The position numbers were made by a program, and so were the translations under genes. From contig SVRK01000011.1 of the NCBI GenBank assembly GCA_015064855.1, positions 3,975-51,619 of the forward strand: a stretch of 47,645 nt of DNA. Direction: 5' to 3'. The notes below the pieces were generated by a model. That model had not been told where the DNA came from, searched no databases, and saw only the letters and a list, made by a program, of their open reading frames with translations. Below, one piece after another: positions 41,820 to 47,645 of the stretch; the first letter of the stretch is position 1; every line of letters starts with the position of its first letter. The stretch comes from Oscillospiraceae bacterium (GTDB taxonomy: Bacteria > Bacillota > Clostridia > Oscillospirales > CAG-272).

Positions 41820-42072
41820 TATCCTTCAAAACCTTCTTCACAGAAAACCATTTGCCAGTGTCTTTTTCAAAATAAATTTTCTTTGTTTCACCCTCAACTA
41901 AAATTGTAAACTCAATAGGGGCAATAGCGGGGACACTTTTTGGACAATAATTTTTCTTATATAAAATCCTATCTATTAGGAATTTTTCACCGTTTACAGA
42001 AATAGTTTTCGGCTTGAAAACGCCGTCGGCGCTATAAATAACGCCAACGGCAAGGGGGATGCGAATATACAT
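41809..42072 (-). CDS. Small conserved-looking protein between lexA and dinB
   Basis: An 87-residue protein that I cannot assign to a family. It appears beta-rich, with KTISVNGEKFLIDRILY, EFTILVEGETKKIYFEKDTGKWF and a single Cys. No signal peptide or membrane helix. Its ATG shares one base with the lexA stop (TAATG) and its end overlaps the dinB start by 11 bases, so all three are translationally coupled. The position suggests a helper or regulator of the polymerase. The reading frame is intact and starts correctly, so I take it as real. Confidence 0.75.
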   Translation of the reverse strand: MYIRIPLAVGVIYSADGVFKPKTISVNGEKFLIDRILYKKNYCPKSVPAIAPIEFTILVEGETKKIYFEKDTGKWFSVKKVLKDNEG

Positions 42073-42671
42073 TATAGCGATTTTATAACCTTAATTGCAA
42101 TACCCTGAATTTCGCAATTATCTACAATAATATCTTCCATAGATGAATTTTCAGGATGCAATCTAATCTTTTTAATTGCAGGGTCTGGCATATAGCGCTT
42201 TAGTGTGCTTTGTCCATTCGCCAAGGCAACAACGATATCGCCCTTGCGCGCTGATTCCTGTTGCTTAATAATAATCATATCGCCGTCGTCAATTCCCGCC
42301 TCAATCATAGAGTCGCCCGAGGCTGTAAGTATGAAAAACTTACCCTTACCAACAAAGGACTGAGGTAACTTAACGTATCCTTCAATATACTCTTCCTTTT
42401 CATCGAGAGGTCCACAGGGAATACGGCCGAGCTTTGCAACGGAAACCATTTGTCGTTCGGTTTTGGAGATGTAGGGCGTTTCAATTCCTTCCTCGGTACG
42501 TGTAACTATACCAACGCGCTCCATTATATCAACGTATCGTTGAACCGTGCTCTTGCTAATTCCCGTTGAGGTGGAAATCTCACGCAAGGATGGTGAGCGG
42601 GAAAAATCATCAAAAAATTCCTCAATGCATCTTTTAATAATGATAATTGTGTCAGCACTAACGTTTCTCAT
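42072..42671 (-). CDS. lexA: LexA repressor
   Basis: A 199-residue SOS repressor and self-cleaving protease. An N-terminal winged helix-turn-helix (SLREISTSTGISKSTVQRYV, about 28-47) binds DNA. The hinge has the cleavage site Cys86-Gly87 (GRIPCG), a UmuD-like Cys-Gly rather than the classic Ala-Gly. The S24 protease domain has Ser121 (SGDSMIEAG) and Lys158 (GQSTLKRY). The open frame continues upstream to 42914, but AGGAG lies just before the ATG at 42671 and the extra residues would cover the promoter and operators. Controls the operon lexA-orf87-dinB-trmO, and probably itself through the TGGGACA elements upstream. Confidence 0.93.
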   Translation of the reverse strand: MRNVSADTIIIIKRCIEEFFDDFSRSPSLREISTSTGISKSTVQRYVDIMERVGIVTRTEEGIETPYISKTERQMVSVAKLGRIPCGPLDEKEEYIEGYVKLPQSFVGKGKFFILTASGDSMIEAGIDDGDMIIIKQQESARKGDIVVALANGQSTLKRYMPDPAIKKIRLHPENSSMEDIIVDNCEIQGIAIKVIKSL

Positions 42672-42703
42672 AATAACTCCTATCGGCAAAAGCCATATAA
42701 ATT

Positions 42704-42733
42704 TGGGACACCAAAATAGTGTATTTTGGGACA
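42704..42733. promoter_or_regulatory. TGGGACA half-sites in the lexA leader
   Basis: Two direct TGGGACA elements at 42704-42710 and 42727-42733, 23 bp apart. They match the half-sites of the dyads at the promoter, so they may be auxiliary LexA contacts. Confidence 0.4.
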
Positions 42734-42743
42734 CACTTTGAGA

Positions 42744-42762
42744 GCTTTGTGAAACACAAAGC
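42744..42762 (-). other. Hairpin in the lexA leader
   Basis: Perfect 8-bp stem GCTTTGTG/CACAAAGC with loop AAA, inside the predicted 5' leader. No U-run follows; role unknown. Confidence 0.5.
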
Positions 42763-42771
42763 GCTTTATTT

Positions 42772-42810
42772 TGGTACACCTTGTCCCATTTAGTATAACA
42801 CCATGTCCCA
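42772..42810. promoter_or_regulatory. Candidate LexA operators
   Basis: Two dyads of the form TGGKACA-N3-TGTCCCA: TGGTACA-CCT-TGTCCCA (42772-42788) at the expected transcription start, and the weaker TATAACA-CCA-TGTCCCA (42794-42810) filling the lexA promoter spacer. This differs from the Bacillus SOS box GAAC-N4-GTTC. Assignment rests on position. Confidence 0.55.
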
Positions 42811-42820
42811 CATTTGTCAA
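42792..42820 (-). promoter_or_regulatory. lexA operon promoter
   Basis: Minus strand TTGACA (42820-42815), 17-bp spacer, TATACT (42797-42792). Confidence 0.8.
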
Positions 42821-42894
42821 TAGGTATTTTTGAAAAAATCATATATGTCGTAAAAATGTGACAAATAAATATTTCGCCGTAACGTAATATATAA

Positions 42895-43025
42895 ATAAAG
42901 AAAACACGCAACAAAGGTGCGTGTTTTCTACATTAGCTATTTAATTGGGTAACACCAAATAAAATAATTAGTTTATTTTTTGTGGTATAGATGATTGGGG
43001 ATTAATTGTGATTTCGGTTTTACCC
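42895..43025. repeat. 131-bp direct repeat, copy 1
   Basis: Differs from copy 2 at about 4 of 131 positions, including two in a hairpin loop. It opens with the hairpin GAAAACACGCA/TGCGTGTTTTC (42900-42928), then an AT-rich stretch with GATGATTGGGGATTAATTG. The offset between copies is 293 bases. Confidence 0.9.
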
Positions 43026-43039
43026 ACATTTCTAATTTC

Positions 43040-43222
43040 AGCGTTTGAAAAACCGCTGAGTAGGGAGGCGGTTTTTAGCGCAAATCTTGGTTTTGCATTG
43101 AGGAACGAGGGCGGAGAAAAAATGGACGAACACGCCCAAGAGGTGTACTTGCGTACATCGGAGGAAGTGGTCGTTCATAGAAATCACATAAAGAAAACAC
43201 GCAACCAAAGTGCGTGTTTTCT
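43040..43222 (+). ncRNA. Candidate structured RNA between the direct repeats
   Basis: From 5' to 3': a 9-bp hairpin AAAAACCGC/GCGGTTTTT with 11-base loop (43048-43076); then a three-way-junction-like fold in which GAACGA/TCGTTC (43103-43108 with 43171-43176) encloses GGGCG/CGCCC (43109-43113 with 43133-43137) and GTGTAC/GTACAT closed by TTGC (43143-43158); then the terminator-like hairpin of the second repeat ending TTTTCT. An open frame of 73 codons spans it, but the nested pairing and lack of a ribosome site favour RNA. No known family recognised, no promoter identified; strand inferred from the terminal hairpin. Confidence 0.4.
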
Positions 43223-43318
43223 ACATTAGCTATTTAATTGGGTAACGCCAAATAAAATAATTAGTTTATTTTTTGTGGTATAGATGATTGGGGATTAATT
43301 GTGATTTCGTTTTTACCC
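43188..43318. repeat. 131-bp direct repeat, copy 2
   Basis: Second copy, including hairpin GAAAACACGCA/TGCGTGTTTTC (43193-43221). It lies 12 bases past the stop of the minus-strand P-II gene, so its hairpin, with TTTCTTT beyond it on the minus strand, could also terminate that operon. Confidence 0.9.
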
Positions 43319-43330
43319 GTCGTCGCTTCC

Positions 43331-44008
43331 TCAAATCTTAAAAACTTTATCTACAGGGATTGATAATACAGTTCCTTGCGCCTCACTCTTTAAGCCAAAC
43401 TCGTTGTTTACGCTTTCAAGAATTTGATTTCTTACGCTATCGGGAGCTAAAATTGTAACAATTTCCTTTTCCTCGTTCAGCTTTTGGTCGGCATAAGCCT
43501 CTATAATTTGTGATTCCGCAAGTCTTGCCTTTATGATTGTTCCGCCGGTAGCACCTGCTTGCTTAGCAGTTTGCATAACTGCATCGGTATAACCGCGGTT
43601 TACAGAAATTAAAATTAAGCTGTATTTATATTCGCTATGCATATCTTCGCCATCTCCTTTGGTATAATCATTACTGTTTTTCTTTATAATTTCAGCGGAA
43701 ATCCTACTGAATGCCGAGGTTGAGATTATCATAAATAATCCTTGGTAGCCAAGGCTTGTGCCGACGTTTTTAGTAAGCCTTGATGATATTCGTTGAGCTG
43801 TAGCACGGGTAGAGAAGCTAATCATAATGTCTTTTTCCGAGCTACCAAGACCTAAAATGTCAAGCATTTCGGAAGGGGCAGTACCCTCACCAACAGCTTG
43901 ATAATGTAGAACAACGTCGTTTTCTTGTAGCATTTTTAAATATTGTGCGCTTTTTCCACGCTTTATAATGGAAAGAAGCATTACTATACGAGAGCTGTTA
44001 TTAGCCAT
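43331..44008 (-). CDS. Tandem P-II-like signalling protein
   Basis: A 225-residue protein with two P-II/GlnB-like halves: about 1-100 (RIVMLLSIIKRGKSAQYLKML, LGLGSSEKDIMISF) and about 125-225 (YSLILISVNRGYTDAVMQTAKQAGATGGTIIKAR, EKEIVTILAPDSVRNQILESV). The second half keeps the GATGGTII pattern of the P-II nucleotide site region; the uridylylation Tyr of classic GlnB is not evident. Start overlaps the stop of the DUF1538 gene by 8 bases and has GAGGAGG upstream. This pairing suggests control of the membrane protein by a nucleotide or metabolite signal. Confidence 0.8.
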   Translation of the reverse strand: MANNSSRIVMLLSIIKRGKSAQYLKMLQENDVVLHYQAVGEGTAPSEMLDILGLGSSEKDIMISFSTRATAQRISSRLTKNVGTSLGYQGLFMIISTSAFSRISAEIIKKNSNDYTKGDGEDMHSEYKYSLILISVNRGYTDAVMQTAKQAGATGGTIIKARLAESQIIEAYADQKLNEEKEIVTILAPDSVRNQILESVNNEFGLKSEAQGTVLSIPVDKVFKI

Positions 44009-45605
44009 TTACGGACACCTCCTCATCATAGTAGCAGATACCATCGTCAATTTGTTCAATTTCACGGTGGATTTTCTTAAGCATCTTATCTTGCTTGATT
44101 TTTCCGATTAAGCCAAGCACTTGAATTGTGATAAGAGGAGTCATAGCAATCATAGCAACAATACCGAATGCACTTTCCAAAATGTTACCGCCAAGCGCAG
44201 AGCAAGCGCCTATTGCAAATGGTAAAATAAAGGTTGTCGCCATAGGTCCTGATGCAACACCGCCAGAGTCAAACGCGATACCTGTATAAATAGGTGGAAC
44301 AAAGAATGTTATTACAAGTGGTATAATATAACCGATTATCAAAACAGGTAAAATTGAAAGACCTGTCAAAATACGAATCATAGAAATTCCAACAGAAACG
44401 GCAACACCGATAGAAAGCGCAAGACCAATTGCTTTTTCTGAAATAGCACCGTTTGTAACCTCGGAAACCTGTTTCTTTAAGGTATGTACCGCAGGCTCGG
44501 CAGCAACAACGAAGTAGCCAAGAATCATACCGATGGGTAAAAGCATCCACTTAACCCATCCGCCAATATCGGCAAGCTTAGCGCCAAGTAGCTGACCCGC
44601 AGGCATAAAGCCAATGTTTGCGCCTGTCAAGAAAAGAACAAGTCCAACGTATGTATAAGCAAAACCAACGCAAATTTTTAAAACCTGTGTTTTATTAAAA
44701 CGTCTAAAAATGAGCTGGAACAAAAGGAACATACCAACAATAGGCAAGAAGGCAAGAGCAACCTCTCCCATATATTTAAGAATTCCGTGCTCGGCAACAC
44801 TGGGATTGAAGAATTCTAAAAACGCTTGTTGTGTGTTAAAGGATTCATAAAGCTCGGGGTTGAAACTTCCCTCATCTACCTCAGGAGAGCTAATCAAGCC
44901 CAAAATAAGAACGGATAGAATAGGTCCTATTGAGCAAAGCGAAACAAGACCGAAGGAATCTTGGCTTGAGTTTTTGTCCTTACGCATTGATGCAATACCC
45001 GCACCGAGTGCCATAATGAAAGGAACGGTTATAGGACCCGTTGTAACTCCACCGGAGTCAAAGGCAGTTGGGATAAACTTAGTTTCTCCAATACCATTGC
45101 TTGTTATAAATGGCAGAGTAGCCAAAATTAAAGCAACAGCATAAAGCGGAACTAAAATGTACGCAAGTGGAATATTCCTCCTAATTCTTATAAGAGCAAC
45201 AGCAAGGAAAATACCAACTCCAAGCGCAACGCAAATAATAAGAACCCAGCCGTTTAAGAACTCCGAGTCGAAAAGGTCGAGAATTATTTTTTTTGCTAAA
45301 ACAGTTAGGTCAGGCTCTGCAATAGTTATAAGAAGACCAACTGCAAAGCAAATTAAAAGAGGTAAAAATTTTCTTTTGGATTTACCAATCATAACGCCCA
45401 TACCGTCTCCAAACGGTTGCATAGAGATGTTAGAACCGATGGTAAAAATACTCATTCCGGCAATAATAAGAAGCGCGCCGAAAAGGAACATAATCATAAT
45501 TCCCGCAAAAATAGGCGCAAGGGTTACTGTGAGAATTAAAACTATCGCGCAAATCGGCAAAACTGATTGAAGAGCTTCCTTCAAAGAGCCAATGAGCAAT
45601 CTCAT
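44001..45605 (-). CDS. DUF1538 membrane protein
   Basis: A 534-residue membrane protein with about 12 or more hydrophobic helices and a clear internal duplication. Each half has an opening helix block (SLKEALQSVLPICAIVLIL; EVALAFLPIVGMFLLFQLIF), an AEP motif (ITIAEPDLTVLAKKI; VVAAEPAVHTLKKQV) and a later DSGGVTTGP or DSGGVASGP loop. This is the pattern of DUF1538, a putative transporter family with no proven substrate. Two inverted repeats of a Gly-rich loop suggest a carrier with two pseudo-symmetric halves. AAAGGAGG precedes the ATG; the P-II-like gene overlaps its end. Confidence 0.85.
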   Translation of the reverse strand: MRLLIGSLKEALQSVLPICAIVLILTVTLAPIFAGIMIMFLFGALLIIAGMSIFTIGSNISMQPFGDGMGVMIGKSKRKFLPLLICFAVGLLITIAEPDLTVLAKKIILDLFDSEFLNGWVLIICVALGVGIFLAVALIRIRRNIPLAYILVPLYAVALILATLPFITSNGIGETKFIPTAFDSGGVTTGPITVPFIMALGAGIASMRKDKNSSQDSFGLVSLCSIGPILSVLILGLISSPEVDEGSFNPELYESFNTQQAFLEFFNPSVAEHGILKYMGEVALAFLPIVGMFLLFQLIFRRFNKTQVLKICVGFAYTYVGLVLFLTGANIGFMPAGQLLGAKLADIGGWVKWMLLPIGMILGYFVVAAEPAVHTLKKQVSEVTNGAISEKAIGLALSIGVAVSVGISMIRILTGLSILPVLIIGYIIPLVITFFVPPIYTGIAFDSGGVASGPMATTFILPFAIGACSALGGNILESAFGIVAMIAMTPLITIQVLGLIGKIKQDKMLKKIHREIEQIDDGICYYDEEVSVNG

Positions 45606-45655
45606 AAATTTTCCTCCTTTAATATGAAATATTAAATGTTAAAAACATTACAACT

Positions 45656-45684
45656 ATTATAGCAAACAAAACCCAAAAAAGCAA
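45656..45684 (-). promoter_or_regulatory. Promoter of the DUF1538/P-II operon
   Basis: Minus strand TTGCTT (45684-45679), 17-bp spacer, TATAAT (45661-45656). Confidence 0.7.
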
Positions 45685-45721
45685 TAGCAAAATACAAATA
45701 GGAAAAATTTTTATATTAAAG

Positions 45722-45750
45722 TTGACACATCAGAAAAGGTGTGCTATAAT
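45722..45750 (+). promoter_or_regulatory. Promoter of the thrH gene
   Basis: Perfect consensus TTGACA (45722-45727), 17-bp spacer, TATAAT (45745-45750). Confidence 0.85.
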
Positions 45751-45782
45751 TGTTTATATTTTATTTTTAGGAGAATATAAAA

Positions 45783-46391
45783 ATGAGTGAAATGAACATA
45801 GTATGTCTTGATTTAGAGGGCGTTTTAGTGCCTGAAATTTGGATTGCGTTTGCAGAGGCAAGTGGAATTCCGGAGCTTAAGCGTACCACCCGTGACGAGC
45901 CTGATTATGACAAGCTCATGGCTTATCGTATTGCGATTTTAAAGGAGCACGGACTTGGTCTTAAAGAAATTCAAGAAACTATTGCAAAAATAAATCCGCT
46001 TGAAGGCGCAAAGGAGTTTCTTGATAAGCTTCGTGCAAAAACTCAAGTAATTATAATCAGTGATACCTTTACTCAATTTGCAAAGCCTCTTATGGAAAAG
46101 CTTGGTTGGCCAACAATCTTCTGTAATACATTAGAGGTTGCAGAAAATGGAGAGATTACGGGCTTTAAGATGAGAGTTGAGAAGTCAAAGCTCTCAACCG
46201 TTAAGGCTCTTCAATCCGTAGGCTTTGAAACGATTGCCGCAGGAGATAGCTACAATGACCTCGGTATGATTTTAGCAAGCAAAAAGGGCTTCCTCTTTAA
46301 GAGCACAGAGCAAATAAAGAAGGATAACCCAAGCCTCGAAGCATACGAGGAGTATGACGACCTATACGAGGCAATAATTAAGGCACTATAA
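45783..46391 (+). CDS. thrH: Phosphoserine phosphatase / homoserine phosphotransferase (HAD family)
   Basis: A 202-residue HAD-superfamily enzyme. The N terminus CLDLEGVLVPEIWIAFAEASGI is that of ThrH, which dephosphorylates phosphoserine and can transfer the phosphate to homoserine. Asp10 is the nucleophile and Glu12 takes the place of the usual second Asp, as in ThrH. Motif II is IIISDTFTQF, and motif IV AAGDSYNDLGMI binds magnesium. AGGAG precedes the ATG. No terminator is visible after the stop, so some readthrough into the zinc-ribbon gene is possible. It would serve serine or threonine metabolism. Confidence 0.92.
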   Translation: MSEMNIVCLDLEGVLVPEIWIAFAEASGIPELKRTTRDEPDYDKLMAYRIAILKEHGLGLKEIQETIAKINPLEGAKEFLDKLRAKTQVIIISDTFTQFAKPLMEKLGWPTIFCNTLEVAENGEITGFKMRVEKSKLSTVKALQSVGFETIAAGDSYNDLGMILASKKGFLFKSTEQIKKDNPSLEAYEEYDDLYEAIIKAL

Positions 46392-46468
46392 ATTAAGTAT
46401 GACAATCATTTTAATTTATGACAAAGTGATGTTTAATAAAAAATAAAGAAAAAGAAAGAGAAAAAATT

Positions 46469-47332
46469 ATGTTTTGTGGAAAATGTGGTAAGGATATGGG
46501 CGACAATAACTTTTGTCCGAATTGTGGCGCACCGTCACCCAAAAGCCCCGAAGAAGAGATTGCGAACGCAATTCCCGTTGATGATAACGTTGAAGAAACA
46601 ACTCCGGTAAAGGTTGAAAAAAATTCTCAATCTAGCAAAGTAAAATCCCACGAGCCAACTGCTGAAACGGAGGATTTTGAAAAAAGATTAAAAAAGGAAT
46701 GCTTACCATATAAGATTTTATCAATAATCGAAAATGTAAGGGTTGGGTTTGTAATCGGTGTTGGAGTAATAAGCTTTTTGCTTATTTGGCTTTTAAATTG
46801 GGGAGAAAAATTTGGATACATACTCTTCAATGCAGTCGCAGTAGCAGTTCCTTTTGAAATTGTTTTGTTTGTTATTGCTGGTATTTTAGGAATAATAACA
46901 ACAATAATTTTTATAATGCAGATGTATAAAAGAAACGCTTCTAGTAAAGAGCTCTTTAAAACTGTATGGTTTGAAGACAGTGACTATATCACTAAGCGTG
47001 ATGCGTCGATTCAATTTGAGACATGGGATGCGATTTCGTTCAAATATAACAAGGCGGCTTTTGTAGTTGCAATAATACAAAAGCTAGTGTATAGCGCTAC
47101 TTGGACGATAGAAGCTATACTTATTTTGATTGCTATGACACTTTTATCTCCTGTTGCAAAGGAATATTCTTTATTTACTTATGGATTTAATAATGCGTTC
47201 CCTTTAAAAGCAATAGGCGTAATGTTGATAATAAGCCTTGTTGTGGGAGTAATCAACTTTGTTATAAAATTCGTTTATTCTGCATTAAATAAAAAAACAA
47301 TTGAAAGATTTAGAAACGGCGAATTTGAATAA
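46469..47332 (+). CDS. Zinc-ribbon membrane protein
   Basis: A 287-residue protein. It opens with a zinc ribbon (MFCGKCGKDMGDNNFCPNCG; four Cys as CxxC pairs at 3, 6, 16, 19), followed by a charged linker (about 25-75). Three to four hydrophobic segments follow (about 88-110, 120-150, 205-225, 245-270), with a cytoplasmic stretch between them. Such ribbon-plus-membrane proteins are common in Clostridia and mostly unstudied. The ribosome site is weak (AAAGAGA). No clear promoter of its own; it may be read from the thrH promoter. Function unknown. Confidence 0.8.
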   Translation: MFCGKCGKDMGDNNFCPNCGAPSPKSPEEEIANAIPVDDNVEETTPVKVEKNSQSSKVKSHEPTAETEDFEKRLKKECLPYKILSIIENVRVGFVIGVGVISFLLIWLLNWGEKFGYILFNAVAVAVPFEIVLFVIAGILGIITTIIFIMQMYKRNASSKELFKTVWFEDSDYITKRDASIQFETWDAISFKYNKAAFVVAIIQKLVYSATWTIEAILILIAMTLLSPVAKEYSLFTYGFNNAFPLKAIGVMLIISLVVGVINFVIKFVYSALNKKTIERFRNGEFE

Positions 47333-47361
47333 AAAAACGGACACCCTGTGTCCGTTTTTTT
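47331..47361. terminator. Bidirectional terminator
   Basis: Stem AAAACGGACAC/GTGTCCGTTTT with a short CCT loop and A- and T-runs on either side. It serves the zinc-ribbon gene and the convergent XRE gene. Confidence 0.9.
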
Positions 47362-47365
47362 ATTG

Positions 47366-47572
47366 TTAATTATATGGTTTTTTCTCGTCAGTTAGTCCCA
47401 AAATATAATCCGTTGAGGTTTTGTAGTATTTCGCCAAAGCAATTAAAACCTCGATAGGTAGCTGTCTTTGTCCATTCTCATATTGCGAATAGGTGTTTTG
47501 CTTGATGTGTAGGTAATCAGCAAGCTCGCGCTGTGGTAAATCATTGTCCTCGCGTAAATCCTTAATTCGCAT
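47366..47572 (-). CDS. Small XRE-family (Cro/CI-like) regulator
   Basis: A 68-residue protein that is essentially one helix-turn-helix domain: RIKDLREDNDLPQRELADYL, then KQNTYSQYENGQRQLPIEVL, where QNTYSQYE is the recognition helix. It ends in DYILGLTDEKKPYN. Length and lack of any other domain fit stand-alone XRE repressors. GGAGAG precedes the ATG. Inverted repeats of ATCTCA/TGAGAT upstream probably are its operators, so it likely controls itself and a divergent gene beyond the right edge. Confidence 0.88.
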   Translation of the reverse strand: MRIKDLREDNDLPQRELADYLHIKQNTYSQYENGQRQLPIEVLIALAKYYKTSTDYILGLTDEKKPYN

Positions 47573-47613
47573 ATTTCACTCTCCAAAATCTATTCATATA
47601 ACTATTATATGAA

Positions 47614-47644
47614 ATCTCATTATGAGATATTGACAATTATCTCA
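47614..47644. promoter_or_regulatory. Operator repeats and divergent -35 box at the right edge
   Basis: ATCTCA-TTA-TGAGAT (47614-47628), then a plus-strand TTGACA (47630-47635), then another TATCTCA (47638-47644). The half-sites flank the start of a likely plus-strand promoter whose -10 lies outside the window. Confidence 0.5.
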
Positions 47645-47645
47645 A

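Noticed and set aside
42072..42914. Long form of LexA with about 80 extra N-terminal residues
   Set aside because: The extension covers the promoter, operators and leader; a proper ribosome site precedes the ATG at 42671, which gives standard LexA length.
43008..43229. 73-codon plus-strand gene
   Set aside because: No ribosome site, runs through a direct repeat and a terminator hairpin, and matches no family; the segment looks more like a structured RNA.

Overview
The window looks like a chromosomal segment of a low-GC, Gram-positive anaerobe, most likely an uncultured gut member of the Clostridia. The reasons are an oxygen-sensitive class III ribonucleotide reductase with its activase, many lipobox lipoproteins with Thr/Glu-rich spacers, strong AGGAGG-type ribosome sites, and near-consensus sigma-A promoters, most with 17-bp spacers. 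I see no rRNA, tRNA, CRISPR array, phage genes or transposase. Nearly all space is accounted for by intact genes, mostly in short operons closed by intrinsic terminators.

Layout. 1-500: a GC-rich 127-bp repeat in two copies (period 141 bp) reading in frame into the 3' end of a bactofilin-like gene. 505-2620: autoregulated TetR gene with a two-gene ABC-2 exporter. 2623-3206: DUF308 membrane protein (minus). 3219-7598: anaerobic dNTP synthesis block on the minus strand (nrdG, then nrdD carrying a C-terminal redoxin domain, then trxB) with NrdR-box-like palindromes inside the promoters. 7609-8764: cyclophilin lipoprotein. 8775-10861: glycoside hydrolase without a signal peptide (minus). 10917-12252: family 2 glycosyltransferase. 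12357-19853: three large Thr/Glu-spacer lipoproteins, one with a thioredoxin domain. 19863-22747: a two-gene minus operon, a CXXC-tailed membrane protein and a polyferredoxin fused to an extracytoplasmic TlpA-like thioredoxin domain. 23133-39905: a 2494-residue membrane-anchored subtilase with BspA-type leucine-rich repeats, a lipoprotein, a complete Opp-type peptide ABC transporter and a small membrane protein. 39901-42820: SOS-type operon lexA, orf87, dinB, trmO (minus). 42895-43318: two 131-bp direct repeats around a segment that folds like a structured RNA. 43331-45684: tandem P-II-like protein and DUF1538 membrane protein (minus). 45722-47361: ThrH-like phosphatase and a zinc-ribbon membrane protein. 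47366-47645: small XRE regulator (minus) with inverted-repeat operators.

How the genes may work together. Two redox themes stand out. In the cytoplasm, the redoxin fused to NrdD and the adjacent thioredoxin reductase suggest an NADPH-to-redoxin route to the reductase rather than formate. Outside the membrane, the polyferredoxin-TlpA fusion with its CXXC-tailed partner, the thioredoxin-domain lipoprotein and several lipoproteins sharing a Cys-containing beta module suggest an extracytoplasmic thiol-exchange system. This is the best candidate for an undescribed system here, but its function is inferred. The subtilase followed by the Opp transporter on the same strand, with no intrinsic terminator between, suggests coupled extracellular protein digestion and peptide uptake.
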